Assembly (NCBI GenBank): GCA_023436225.1
Contig: JAEZKA010000076.1
Coordinates: 186,001-250,000, forward strand
Source of the DNA: Bacillota bacterium
GTDB taxonomy: Bacteria; Bacillota; Clostridia; Lachnospirales; Lachnospiraceae
Length of the DNA: 64,000 bases
Direction of reading: 5' to 3'
Below are positions 44,198 through 53,549 of the stretch, in pieces. Positions within the stretch are counted from its first letter, which is position 1, and every line of letters starts with the position of its first letter. Under the pieces are notes generated by a model that was given only the letters and a program-made list of their open reading frames with translations, was not told the origin of the DNA and did not search any database. Position numbers and translations under genes: made by a program.

Positions 44198-45838
44198 CTA
44201 TTTCTCTGGCGTAGCAGGATAAAGTGATTTATCAAAGACATAATAATTATTTCCTCTTACTTTCGTTAAATCTTCTACCTGCTTATCAGTAAGCATAAAG
44301 GATTCCTTATGATCCCTATTTGGACAGGAATCAAAATGATACCAGCCATCTCCGCAGTTAATAAGATTCCAATAATGTCTGGTCTTACCTCCTACTCTGT
44401 TAACCTCCATATTATCAATCCCTGCTCTTGTCAGCATTGCCTGTGCTACCGCAAAATAGGTAAAACAGTCTCCGCTTTTATTCGTCATTCCCCGATAAGC
44501 CTCAGCCAGCCAATCCGATTTATCCGAATCACCGCTATAGTTGATGTTCTTCTTGATCCATGTGTAGATGGCATAAGCTACATCACGGTTGCTCATGTTA
44601 CTCTTCTTGATCTTTCCTAAGATATCATCACATAGCTTATTGACCATATCCTCTGTAACAATGAATTTTTTAACTTCTACATTTATTTTCTTACTGGCTT
44701 TATTACCGGCAGTATCCTTGGCAGTATAAGTAACAGTGTAGGTTCCCTCCTTCTTAAGATTAACCTTGCTACTATCCACGGAAAAACTCAGATCCTTATC
44801 CTTATTATCCGTAACTGTGACACCCTTCTTATAAGAGACGGAATCTCCTATATATACTACCTTATCTGAAAGACCCTGAAACTCTGGAGCCACTGTATCT
44901 TCTACCACCGTCATTGTAGCTGGTAGCTCAGTAGTATTTCCAGAGCTATCCTTTAATATCAGCATAAGCTCCTGATCACCAAGCTTATTAAAATCCGGTG
45001 CAGTCTTATAGGTAGCAACTACCTCACTTACATCATCAATCTCCTTGAGAAAGGACATCGGTACAACCTCTTCACCAAGCCAAACCTGTTGATTATTAAC
45101 CGTTGCCTTGGGTGGAACTGTATCAACAACTTCAATATAACCGGTAACTGCCTTATTGTTTACACTAAGCTCAATCTGGTGAATTGTCGGTTTGCTTATG
45201 TCTAAGGCCTGAACATCTGTTAAAAAATAAGCTTCATATTTATCGTTATTCATAAAATCGGCAACCGTTATATTCATCGCAGAGCCTGCTTCAATTGTTA
45301 CCGAACTTTTTAAATCAAGTACCGTAAGCTTCGCTGTTTTTTCTATTCTATTCTTACCACAATCTTCAAGAATAATCGTTACTTCCTGCTCTCCGGGTTC
45401 TGAAGTATCAGGAACTTCTTTAAATGTAACATTAACCTGGGTAGCATCCTTCATTTCAACAACAAAAACCCTGGGATCAAGCTCTTCCCCCCGAAGAGCA
45501 AGCTGGTCTGCTACGGTTGCGGTAGGAGCTATGGTATCTATTACCTCAAGCAAAGAGGTATGAACCCGACCATCCACCTGTATTTTTATTTCATAAATTC
45601 CTGGAATAGTGGTATTTAACGTATTAATATCTGTCAGGAAACTTCCTGACTTGTTCTTATTAAGCATGAATTCCTTGACATCAAGCTTGTGATCACCAGC
45701 CTCTACCATGACGGCTTCTGCCACCACCGGTAGTAGCTGAAAATACGCAAATCCTCCTACGATCAGTAGGATCTCTATACTAATTAGTAGAATAATTATC
45801 TGTTTCGTCCGTCTTTTTCGCCTTTTATGTCTTTTCAT
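44198..45838 (-). CDS. Surface transglutaminase-domain protein with Ig-like repeats
   Basis: 546 residues. A basic N-terminus (KRHKRRKRRTK) and a single span (residues 15-38) anchor it. Three to four bacterial Ig-like modules follow (repeated VVDTVPPKATVNNQQVWLGEE, ending in the HYR-like YIGDSVSYKKGVTVTDNKDKDL). The C-terminal transglutaminase-like domain (about 420-540) shows the Cys-His-Asp triad in NKSGDCFTYFAVAQ, RHYWNLI and GWYHFDSCP. Likely a cell-wall protein acting on peptide or isopeptide bonds. AGGAGG precedes the ATG. Confidence 0.85.
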   Translation of the reverse strand: MKRHKRRKRRTKQIIILLISIEILLIVGGFAYFQLLPVVAEAVMVEAGDHKLDVKEFMLNKNKSGSFLTDINTLNTTIPGIYEIKIQVDGRVHTSLLEVIDTIAPTATVADQLALRGEELDPRVFVVEMKDATQVNVTFKEVPDTSEPGEQEVTIILEDCGKNRIEKTAKLTVLDLKSSVTIEAGSAMNITVADFMNNDKYEAYFLTDVQALDISKPTIHQIELSVNNKAVTGYIEVVDTVPPKATVNNQQVWLGEEVVPMSFLKEIDDVSEVVATYKTAPDFNKLGDQELMLILKDSSGNTTELPATMTVVEDTVAPEFQGLSDKVVYIGDSVSYKKGVTVTDNKDKDLSFSVDSSKVNLKKEGTYTVTYTAKDTAGNKASKKINVEVKKFIVTEDMVNKLCDDILGKIKKSNMSNRDVAYAIYTWIKKNINYSGDSDKSDWLAEAYRGMTNKSGDCFTYFAVAQAMLTRAGIDNMEVNRVGGKTRHYWNLINCGDGWYHFDSCPNRDHKESFMLTDKQVEDLTKVRGNNYYVFDKSLYPATPEK

Positions 45839-46168
45839 TCCTTCCTCCTGCATGGATAGATAATATCCATATTATGGATTCTCTTTTATGATAAGCTCCA
45901 GCATACTAAAAGTCAAGTTTCGGCATATTTTACCGCCTATCAGAGACCGATGAGACTGTCCTTATCCATATTGTCCGGCAGTCCCATCTCCTCTGTTGTA
46001 TAAGACGATATATCCTCTTATTTCGTTTCGTTTTTTCTGTATCTTTAAAAATCGAAACCTATACCTAATTCAAATCAAACCCTTAAGCAATCTATTTTTT
46101 CTAAACTTTTCCAATATAGTATGGTCTAATTAACTAAAAATTACACAAAAGGTTTTTTATTAATTTTT
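45839..46168. other. Intergenic region, no gene seen
   Basis: 330 bases between two leftward genes. A small palindrome, ATGGATA (45852-45858) with TATCCAT (45864-45870), lies just upstream of the transglutaminase gene. No riboswitch consensus recognised; GC is higher in 45930-46000 than in the flanks. Confidence 0.3.
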
Positions 46169-48718
46169 CTATTTACAAAGAAGCGTCTGCGTGACAATAT
46201 CAGAATAAATCTCCATTCCCTCGGTCTTAGCGATATGAATGATATTTTCCATTGGTTTATCGCCAGGTAGAAGTACTGTCAATTCATTGGTATACGAGTG
46301 TAATTGCTCCGGATGGAATATCACCTCCTTCTGTCCATTGAAAATTGCAACATAAAAAATATCTGCCTCAACCAAATCCTGAAAGAAATGACTACCATAG
46401 GATAATTCCGGTTCAAATCCTTCTTCCTTCGAAGCTACCTCACAGATTACTGTCATATTGCAAAGCTCGGTAAAATGGACCGGAACTCCTAGTGAAGGAG
46501 TTGTGGTTCCCCAACGCCCTGGCCCGATCAGCATTACCTTCTTCCCTTTCAATACTTGATTAATTCTTCCGACCGTCCTGGCAACTGAGTATTTCTCCCC
46601 TTCACTAAGCTTAATATATGCGGACGGAGGAATATACACGACATAATCAATCGGAAGATGGATATTTCCTCCCATAAAATTACCTCTGGTCAGTATAAAG
46701 CATTCCTCCCCATCCACCTCCCTTGGTATGGAAACTGCCTTACCTAACCCTCTCGTCTGCAATGGCCTACATTGCAGCAAATTCATCTTAAAACTTCCGT
46801 CCGATTTAAAGTTTGCTGTGAACTCAATATCTACGGGATAATCATAGATTCTTTGCAACAGAGCCAGCAACTCCTTCATCAAGGACGGGAAGGCGGTTGA
46901 CTTTAATAAACCATTAAAATTCAAAAGGTATGGTATTGCTGTATTATATTTACCCAATTCCCTTAATCTGTCCTGGGTCTCATAATCAATCCCTGCGAAA
47001 AGCTCCTTCTTCACCTTGATATCCTTCGTTATGATATCCTCCAAAGATTTTGCCATATGCCTATTTTCCGGCAATGAAAGTACGTCGACATAATGCTGGG
47101 AGTATTTCTTACTATCCTGATAATCAATCAGAGGTAATCGCAATGGATTATCCAAACTGACAATTCTGACATAATCCCCCTCCGTCCGGTCAACGGCTCT
47201 GGTACCTAGTCCGAATACCAGTCGGAGCATACCGGCACTTCCATCCACACTCTTATCCCACACATAAAGATTCGAGGAATTCCCTACACCTGCAACATGA
47301 GGGAAGAAATTATTCTCATAATAATCACCGGAAACTCTCTGGATTAATATAGCCATCTGTTCATCCTTCATGGATAGACCACGATTCATACGATACTCCA
47401 AGGCATCCTCATTCATGCTACTGGCATAAACCGTCCGTACTGCTTGAGCGAAGGCATCGTAGCGTTCCTGCGGGGTTCCCTGGTTTACACAGAATACACT
47501 CTCATATTTACCTGCGAAGGCATTGCCGAAGTTATCCTCCAATAACGAGCTGGAACGAACTATGATGGGAGACTGTCCAAAATACTCCAGCATCCGAACA
47601 AAATTCTCCTGAATATTCTCTGGGAATTTACCATGTAAAAGCTTTTCCTTAAGCTCTGGTGCATACTTGAAGTATCCCTCCTCCGTCTTCTGAAGCGTAC
47701 GCAGCTTCCACCATCCATTTTGTACAATATAAGTATAGAAGATATCCGATCCAAGATAGAAGGAATCATGTGGCTCCAGATACGGTATGAACTGCTCGGC
47801 TGCCTCTGTACTTATGATTTTTCTTGCAAGCAGCATGCCCACGCTCTTTCCGCCAATAAAACCAGTCCCGATCTCTCTTGAAGCAATCTCCAATATATCA
47901 CTCAAGGTAAAGTATCGGTCACATAACTCTAGAATCTTCGATTCACTTCCGATTAATAGTTTCATTAGTGTTTTTTTTAATTTCTGCTGCTCCTCAACCG
48001 TTTTGTCAAGGCTTGCACTTGCACTATGGAATACAACATTCCAATAATCCATCCGATCCTCACCCCGATGAATACTGGAGAACAACTCCGCTGTTTCTGT
48101 GCTTGAAGTGATACACGTAACGTCCTCCTCATGAATATTATGAGGAAAAAACATGGTCGGGGAGTATCTTTGCCATACCTTCAAAGGATGAACATAGAGC
48201 TTATCATTTACGTCATATAAATCCAGTAGAAGCTGGGTAGTCTCCCGGATACCGGCAATGGTACTGAAGGTATGGGCATTTCGAATAATTGCAAAATAAG
48301 CAATGGTATCCAGCTCATAGAGATAGGGACAGGTAACCCGAAAGAAATTTCCGATCATAAGATCAGAATACCAATATTGTAACAAATCTGTTAGACAGTC
48401 AAATACATAAAAAGCCTGTAAGCCCATTGCAGTCACCATATTATGAATTTCAGTAGCAAAGCTCTCAAAACCTTTCGTAGCCTCAATCTTACGTATAATG
48501 AGATCGGAAGCTTCTTCAAGTAAAGGAGCATGATTACCAAATCGAACATAGACAAGCTTACGATGATCCACTCTTGCTTGTTCAACATATGGATTAAGCA
48601 TCTTACGGTAGCTGCTAATAGAATTTACCTGCCATACCACATTGTCTCCTAATCGCAGATGATCAATTGCTTTATCAAAACCGCTAATCCCTGTACTTAC
48701 CTTTTCATAATGCTGCAT
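46169..48718 (-). CDS. PEP/pyruvate-binding (PPDK_N) protein with degenerate KaiC-like N-terminus
   Basis: 849 residues. Residues 1-230 resemble a RecA/KaiC ATPase (STGISGFDKAIDHLRLGDNVVW) but the P-loop is absent (QVNSISSYRKML). Residues about 285-680 match the ATP-grasp nucleotide-binding part of PEP synthase/pyruvate phosphate dikinase (GFIGGKSVGMLLAR, PIIVRSSSLLEDNFGNAFAGKYESVF, DIEFTANFKSDG...LLQCRPLQT). The phosphohistidine swivel and PEP-binding barrel of true PEP synthase are missing; a conserved C-terminal part (IGPGRWGTTTPSLGVPV) replaces them. Function unknown, perhaps a phosphotransferase. Strong AGGAGG site; single gene. Confidence 0.75.
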   Translation of the reverse strand: MQHYEKVSTGISGFDKAIDHLRLGDNVVWQVNSISSYRKMLNPYVEQARVDHRKLVYVRFGNHAPLLEEASDLIIRKIEATKGFESFATEIHNMVTAMGLQAFYVFDCLTDLLQYWYSDLMIGNFFRVTCPYLYELDTIAYFAIIRNAHTFSTIAGIRETTQLLLDLYDVNDKLYVHPLKVWQRYSPTMFFPHNIHEEDVTCITSSTETAELFSSIHRGEDRMDYWNVVFHSASASLDKTVEEQQKLKKTLMKLLIGSESKILELCDRYFTLSDILEIASREIGTGFIGGKSVGMLLARKIISTEAAEQFIPYLEPHDSFYLGSDIFYTYIVQNGWWKLRTLQKTEEGYFKYAPELKEKLLHGKFPENIQENFVRMLEYFGQSPIIVRSSSLLEDNFGNAFAGKYESVFCVNQGTPQERYDAFAQAVRTVYASSMNEDALEYRMNRGLSMKDEQMAILIQRVSGDYYENNFFPHVAGVGNSSNLYVWDKSVDGSAGMLRLVFGLGTRAVDRTEGDYVRIVSLDNPLRLPLIDYQDSKKYSQHYVDVLSLPENRHMAKSLEDIITKDIKVKKELFAGIDYETQDRLRELGKYNTAIPYLLNFNGLLKSTAFPSLMKELLALLQRIYDYPVDIEFTANFKSDGSFKMNLLQCRPLQTRGLGKAVSIPREVDGEECFILTRGNFMGGNIHLPIDYVVYIPPSAYIKLSEGEKYSVARTVGRINQVLKGKKVMLIGPGRWGTTTPSLGVPVHFTELCNMTVICEVASKEEGFEPELSYGSHFFQDLVEADIFYVAIFNGQKEVIFHPEQLHSYTNELTVLLPGDKPMENIIHIAKTEGMEIYSDIVTQTLLCK

Positions 48719-48927
48719 AGGATACCTCCTGACATAAGTTATTCTATAAGCTTGTTATACCAGAATTTGGGTTAAAATGATAGTGATTATATATACGAAA
48801 TTACTATACCAGAAATAAATAGAATATCAGGTAAATCCTTATTAATTCTCTTAATATATCAGCAATCCATTCATTTCACCATTTTTTGCATCCTACATAT
48901 ATTAATCCTAGAAAGGAGTTGATATTA

Positions 48928-49152
48928 ATGGGACGCTTTAATAATTTCTATAGTGATGATCGCAGGCATAATCCTCGCGACGGCCATCGCCGGGACCGTT
49001 TTGATCGTTTTGACCGTTTTGATCGTTTTGACCGTTTTGACCGCTTTGATGAATTTGGTCCGAGAGGCCATTTCGATCCATGCGGTCCAAGACCATGCCG
49101 CGACCATCGCCCCAGAGGAGGTTTTCACGATGGTTTCCCGAGAATATTCTAA
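48928..49152 (+). CDS. RFD-repeat microprotein
   Basis: About 74 residues. The sequence MGRFNNFYSDDRRHNPRDGHRRD runs into six or so tandem Arg-Phe-Asp units (encoded by a 9-bp repeat at 48994-49050), then GPRGHFDPCGPRPCRDHRPRGGF. It is rich in Arg, Asp, Phe, Gly and His, with alternating charge and aromatic residues, a composition typical of disordered or condensate-forming and of spore-coat-like proteins. GAAAGGAG lies 9 bases before the ATG. The frame on the opposite strand is a shadow. No homologue recognised. Confidence 0.6.
   Translation: MGRFNNFYSDDRRHNPRDGHRRDRFDRFDRFDRFDRFDRFDEFGPRGHFDPCGPRPCRDHRPRGGFHDGFPRIF
48994..49050 (+). repeat. 9-bp tandem repeat (GAYCGTTTT)
   Basis: About six consecutive copies of GACCGTTTT / GATCGTTTT, in frame with the microprotein and encoding Asp-Arg-Phe. 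Codon alternation GAC/GAT shows the array arose as an 18-bp doublet. Confidence 0.8.
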
Positions 49153-49306
49153 TAGGTAAGAGATATCATTGTTCTTTGAGTAATGAAGATGTTTATTGGT
49201 AGGAGGAGATACCTATATAATAAAAAACACTTTACTTCAGTACTATAGAGTGTTAAAATTATGTTGTGTGAAAACATATCACAACAGGATGAAAGGAGTC
49301 CTACCG

Positions 49307-49609
49307 ATGAGCAAAAACATCAAAACTACTGCTGTTGATCATTTATTCGAAGCAATCTTAAGTTTAAAGGATTCGGAGGAGTGTTATACATTTTTTGAAG
49401 ACATCTGTACCGTAAATGAGCTGTTATCCTTATCTCAAAGATTCGAAGTGGCGCGAATGCTGCGTTGCCATAAAACCTATCTGGAGATCGCTGAGAAGAC
49501 TGGTGCATCAACGGCTACCATCAGTCGTGTCAACCGTTCTCTTAATTATGGTAACGATGGATATGATATGGTATTTGCTAGAATGAAAGATCCCTTTTCA
49601 GACAATTAA
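49307..49609 (+). CDS. YerC/YecD family TrpR-like DNA-binding protein
   Basis: 100-residue helical protein of the TrpR/YerC family. Features: LFEAILSLKDSEECYTFFEDICT, NELLSLSQRFEVARML and the helix-turn-helix TYLEIAEKTGASTATISRVNRSLNYG. The role in Firmicutes is not well defined; it resembles a tryptophan repressor core. The ATG at 49307 has AAAGGAG 9 bases upstream, so the longer frame from 49196 is not used. In many Firmicutes it neighbours pcrA, as it does here. Confidence 0.9.
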   Translation: MSKNIKTTAVDHLFEAILSLKDSEECYTFFEDICTVNELLSLSQRFEVARMLRCHKTYLEIAEKTGASTATISRVNRSLNYGNDGYDMVFARMKDPFSDN

Positions 49610-49624
49610 GAAGTTCAAGAATAA

Positions 49625-49662
49625 AACAGCTTCCGTTAAGCATTTACTTAATGGAAGCTGTT
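49625..49662. terminator. Bidirectional terminator between yerC and the DUF1836 gene
   Basis: AACAGCTTCCGTTAAG (49625-49640) pairs with CTTAATGGAAGCTGTT (49647-49662) with one G-T pair. It lies between convergent genes and has A/T-rich flanks on both sides. Confidence 0.75.
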
Positions 49663-49689
49663 ATTATAGTTGAAGTTATTGACAATGAA

Positions 49690-50379
49690 TTATTTTTTGT
49701 TGTTCTTCTGCGTTTCAGCCTTCTTTATCCCATCGGATTTCTGTGGCTTCTCCGTTTTCTTATCACTCGATTTGCTCTCCTTCTTAGAACCCATAAGGGA
49801 GCTGTCGATCATCTTCTCAATCATATGCTTTCTCATATAGACATCAAAGCAAAGCATGCTGATAAATGAAAACATCGTTAAAAACTCCTGATCCTCCGGG
49901 TCTGTTACCTCACTAAAGGACTCCTTTGCTTTTGTCATCTTGCGAATCATATCCTTCGTCAGGGCATCGGTCTGCTCCTTCTCCAGTCGGAAGACTTCTT
50001 CATAGATATCTTCTAGCTTTATCTTAGACTTATCTCCGTAATAGCGATCGGTTAATGGATTAAAAATGCTCTGTATATCATTAATTGACAAGATATTTTT
50101 AAAATAGTAAATAAAAATCAGTAGGAACATATGCTCCTTCGTGTACTTCTTCTTATTAGGAGGAGGTAACAGTTCATTCTTCGTATAGTTGTTAATCATC
50201 GTCTTAGTCAGAAGCTTGTCTTCACTATACCGCTTTGAGGATTTAAGGTGTTTATCCATAAATGTAGTTACCTGATCCATATATAAATCAATATTCGGTA
50301 TATCATCCGGCAAGATGTATTTGACATCCTTCAGACTGTCAATCAAACCCTTAATATACTCCTCTTTCGTCATTTCCAA
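49690..50379 (-). CDS. DUF1836 family protein
   Basis: About 229 residues. The N-terminal part matches the DUF1836 pattern (DDIPNIDLYMDQVTTFMDKHL, LLTKTMINNYTKNELLPPPNKKKYTKEH, LIFIYYFKNILSINDIQSIF), an HTH_17/MerR-like arrangement, so DNA binding is likely. The C-terminus is Lys/Ser-rich and disordered (KKESKSSDKKTEKPQKSDG). The TTG at 50379 has GAGG 8 bases upstream; ATG at 50373 is the alternative. Function unknown. It is divergent from pcrA. Confidence 0.8.
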   Translation of the reverse strand: MEMTKEEYIKGLIDSLKDVKYILPDDIPNIDLYMDQVTTFMDKHLKSSKRYSEDKLLTKTMINNYTKNELLPPPNKKKYTKEHMFLLIFIYYFKNILSINDIQSIFNPLTDRYYGDKSKIKLEDIYEEVFRLEKEQTDALTKDMIRKMTKAKESFSEVTDPEDQEFLTMFSFISMLCFDVYMRKHMIEKMIDSSLMGSKKESKSSDKKTEKPQKSDGIKKAETQKNNKK

Positions 50380-50674
50380 CGCAATCACCTCTGTTTCATT
50401 ATATAGTATCCGTTACTAGATGTCAAAGCAAAAATAAACATGTATCTAGAAAGAATAGCCATAGGAAGAACACGTATGCGACTTCTCCGTTGCCTGTTAA
50501 CTGTCACTATTCGAATATACGCTCACAGCTATACAGGTAAGCTTTGCTAGCCTGCTGGGGCCTCCACTTTGCCAACGATCAAATGCAGGATTGAAACTGC
50601 TACTACCTCATGTTATAATAAACATATGTTTGTGATTTTCCAAACATATCACTTAGGACAGGCAGGTATAAATA

Positions 50675-53005
50675 ATGAGTATCTATGACACTTTGAATCC
50701 CGAGCAGCAACGTGCAGTATATCATGATAAGGGACCCCTCTTAATTCTCGCAGGAGCAGGTTCCGGTAAGACTAGGGTACTGACCCATAGAATTGCGTAT
50801 CTGATTGAGGAACGAAATGTAAATCCGTATAATATCCTGGCAATCACCTTCACCAATAAAGCGGCAAAGGAGATGCGGGAAAGAGTAGATAAGATAGTGG
50901 GCTACGGCTCCGAGAATATCTGGGTCAGCACCTTCCATTCCACCTGCGTTCGCATTCTTAGGAGATTTATTGATACAATCGGTTTTTCCCGTAGCTTTAC
51001 TATCTATGATGGTGATGATCAGAAGACACTGATGCGGGAAATCTGTAAATATCTGAATATTGATACCAAGAAAACCAATGAACGTGCAATCCTCTCCGTC
51101 ATATCAAAAGCAAAGGATGAGTTGATATCTCCGGAGGAATTTGAACGTAATGCCGGACGTGATGCGAATCAATTACGCTATGCACAGGCCTATACAGAAT
51201 ATCAGAAGCGTCTCAGACAAAGCAATGCACTGGATTTTGATGATCTGATTTACCGTACTGTTGAACTGTTTCAGACGAATCCGGATGCTTTGGAATTCTA
51301 TCAGCATCGCTTCAAATACATTATGGTGGATGAATACCAGGATACGAATACTGCTCAATTTCGTTTAATCCATATGTTAGCCAATGGTATCAACAATTAT
51401 GGCGAACACGAATATAATCTTTGTGTAGTTGGTGATGACGACCAGTCCATCTACAAATTCCGTGGAGCTAATATATATAATATTCTGAACTTTGAGAAAG
51501 CATATCCGAATACGACGGTAATTAAGCTGGAGCAGAACTACCGCTCTACTAAGAATATTTTAAATGCTGCCAATGAAGTAATCTGTAACAACCAAGGTCG
51601 CAAGGATAAATCACTTTGGACAGAGAATGAGGAAGGCGAACCGGTTCATTACACTCAGTTTAATACTGACTTTGAGGAAGCGGATAATATAACCGCGGAG
51701 ATAAAGAAGCTGGTAGACGACGGTATTGCAAGTTACAATGATTTTGCCATCCTATACCGGACTAATGCTCAATCCCGTCTCTTTGAGGAAAAGCTTCTTA
51801 TGCGTAACATTCCTTATAAGATTATCGGAAGCGTGAACTTCTATGCTCGTAAGGAAATTAAAGATATGCTTGCTTATTTGAAGACCATTGATAACGGTCA
51901 GGATAGTATTGCAGTAAAACGTATCATTAATGTACCAAGACGTGGTATTGGCTTAACTACCGTAGATCGGGTGAATGATTATGCTGTTCAGAATGATATT
52001 AGCTTTTATGACGCCTTGATCCGTGCCGGTAGTATTCCTGGCTTAGAGCGTACTTCCTCTAAACTTACTCCCTTCATCAGTCTAATTGAAGGCTTGAAAT
52101 CCAGAGTCCGTACAGAGGGCTATTCCTTGAAGGAACTGATCGATGATATTCTGGATGCAACCGGTTATCTAAGAGAGCTGGAGCAGGATGGTGAGGAGGA
52201 TGCACTGGATCGTATCGGCAACATCAACGAACTTGTGAATAAGCTTGTCACCTATGAAGATAATACAGAAGAACCGACCTTAGGCGGCTTTCTGGAGGAG
52301 GTTGCATTAGTATCCGATATTGATACTCTTCAGGAGGGGGCAGATCATATCGTACTCATGACCTTACATAGTGCTAAGGGTCTGGAGTTCCCCTATGTAT
52401 ATCTATGCGGTATGGAGGAAGGAGTGTTCCCCGGTTATATGTCACTCTATGCGGATAATCCCACCGAGGAGATCGAGGAAGAACGTAGATTATGCTATGT
52501 AGGCATAACCAGAGCAATGAAACAGCTTTCCTTAACAGCTGCAAAGCAAAGAATGCTTCGTGGTGAGACTCAGTATAATAAGCCCTCCCGCTTTGTTAAT
52601 GAGATCCCGAGATACCTTCTCAAGATGCTAACCCCGGGTCCTCGTCGTTCTGCCTATCTCTCCACAGATGAGGATGGTTATCCAATCAAACGTCGTTTTG
52701 GCGATAGTAATGAAGGAAGCTTCTCTGAGGAGCTTAATTTTGATAAACCGGCGTCCGGTATCCTTAAGCCAAATCAATCCACCTATAAACCCTTTATTGC
52801 TGCTGAAACCAAGCAATTCGAAGGCAATAAGATGGGATCTCTGGATTATGGTGTAGGAGATAACGTAATGCATATTAAATTCGGTACCGGAGTTGTTACA
52901 GACATTACCAAAGGTGGTAAGGATTACGAGATAACGGTAGAATTTCCTACCTTTGGTGTCAAGAAGCTTCTCTCTACATTTGCGAATTTAAAAAAGATAA
53001 CTTAA
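50675..53005 (+). CDS. pcrA: ATP-dependent DNA helicase PcrA/UvrD
   Basis: Superfamily 1A 3'-5' helicase, 776 residues. Motif I GAGSGKT (27-33, Lys32), Ia TFTNKAAKEM, II VDEYQDTN, III VVGDDDQSIYKFRGA, IV VIKLEQNYRS, V VLMTLHSAKGLEFPYVY and VI CYVGITRAMKQL are all intact. The C-terminal segment (GVGDNVMHIKFGTGVVTDI) is the PcrA tail that binds RNA polymerase in relatives. Roles are rolling-circle replication, nucleotide excision repair and clearing of replication obstacles. Single gene with its own start signal. Confidence 0.95.
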   Translation: MSIYDTLNPEQQRAVYHDKGPLLILAGAGSGKTRVLTHRIAYLIEERNVNPYNILAITFTNKAAKEMRERVDKIVGYGSENIWVSTFHSTCVRILRRFIDTIGFSRSFTIYDGDDQKTLMREICKYLNIDTKKTNERAILSVISKAKDELISPEEFERNAGRDANQLRYAQAYTEYQKRLRQSNALDFDDLIYRTVELFQTNPDALEFYQHRFKYIMVDEYQDTNTAQFRLIHMLANGINNYGEHEYNLCVVGDDDQSIYKFRGANIYNILNFEKAYPNTTVIKLEQNYRSTKNILNAANEVICNNQGRKDKSLWTENEEGEPVHYTQFNTDFEEADNITAEIKKLVDDGIASYNDFAILYRTNAQSRLFEEKLLMRNIPYKIIGSVNFYARKEIKDMLAYLKTIDNGQDSIAVKRIINVPRRGIGLTTVDRVNDYAVQNDISFYDALIRAGSIPGLERTSSKLTPFISLIEGLKSRVRTEGYSLKELIDDILDATGYLRELEQDGEEDALDRIGNINELVNKLVTYEDNTEEPTLGGFLEEVALVSDIDTLQEGADHIVLMTLHSAKGLEFPYVYLCGMEEGVFPGYMSLYADNPTEEIEEERRLCYVGITRAMKQLSLTAAKQRMLRGETQYNKPSRFVNEIPRYLLKMLTPGPRRSAYLSTDEDGYPIKRRFGDSNEGSFSEELNFDKPASGILKPNQSTYKPFIAAETKQFEGNKMGSLDYGVGDNVMHIKFGTGVVTDITKGGKDYEITVEFPTFGVKKLLSTFANLKKIT

Positions 53006-53185
53006 TATACAATGTGCATAAAATTACTATAATTTTGAAATATTATAGTAAAGCAGCATGTATTGTGATATACTATTGATAGCAATAACGACTTGGTAGA
53101 GGTATCCATCTTCCTTGTCATGAAGACATGTATTATGAAAATCCGCTACGCCGGTTTTCTAATTATAAGAAAGGAAGTGTTAATC

Positions 53186-53455
53186 ATGGGAACTAAAATT
53201 GATGAGCTTTTAAGTACAATGAAACTTAATGAATTGGTTCACAGAAAAGATCCGATGGAAAAGAAAAGGCGCATGATCATCTGTGTCCTGGCAATTATCG
53301 GTGCTGTTGCTGCAGTCGCTGCAATTGCTTATGCTGTATATCGATATATGAATCCGGATTATCTTGAGGATTTCGATGATGATTTTGATGATTATGAGGA
53401 TGACACAGAAACTTTAGAAGAGGAAGAACCGGCTAACACTACTTCCGAAGAATAG
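53186..53455 (+). CDS. Small single-pass membrane protein with acidic tail
   Basis: 89 residues: a polar N-terminal 25 (MGTKIDELLSTMKLNELVHRKD), a basic stretch (MEKKRRM), one membrane span (IICVLAIIGAVAAVAAIAYAVY) and a highly acidic C-terminus (DDDFDDYEDDTETLEEEE). Similar proteins sit next to pcrA in other Clostridia (DUF4366-like), function unknown. AAAGGAAG is 10 bases before ATG 53186; the longer frame to 53093 lacks a signal. Its stop codon touches the large hairpin repeat. Confidence 0.7.
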   Translation: MGTKIDELLSTMKLNELVHRKDPMEKKRRMIICVLAIIGAVAAVAAIAYAVYRYMNPDYLEDFDDDFDDYEDDTETLEEEEPANTTSEE

Positions 53456-53548
53456 GTGACAGTGACAAGGGGACGGGGTTGTTGACACACGAGTGACATG
53501 TGTGTCAACACCCCCGTCCCCTTGTCACTTTCCCTTGTCACTGTCACC
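53455..53548. repeat. REP-like giant palindrome (GGGGACGGGG/CCCCGTCCCC type)
   Basis: The 5' arm GTGACAAGGGGACGGGG (53462-53478) pairs with CCCCGTCCCCTTGTCAC (53511-53527); an inner stem GTTGACACAC/GTGTGTCAAC caps it. A second 3' arm CCCTTGTCACTGTCACC (53532-53548) can pair with GGTGACAGTGACAAGGG (53455-53471), so two foldings compete. GC-rich, unlike the surroundings. Such GTCCCC-containing palindromes are known as REP elements mobilised by TnpA_REP-type (RAYT) transposases; none is in the window. It separates convergent genes and will terminate both. Confidence 0.75.
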
Positions 53549-53549
53549 G

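Noticed and set aside
45839..46168. Possible c-di-GMP or other riboswitch upstream of the transglutaminase gene
   Set aside because: The conserved GEMM core sequences are absent; only a 7-bp palindrome is seen.
48925..49128. Reverse-strand frame across the 9-bp repeat
   Set aside because: Long only because the repeat lacks stops in several frames; no ribosome binding site.
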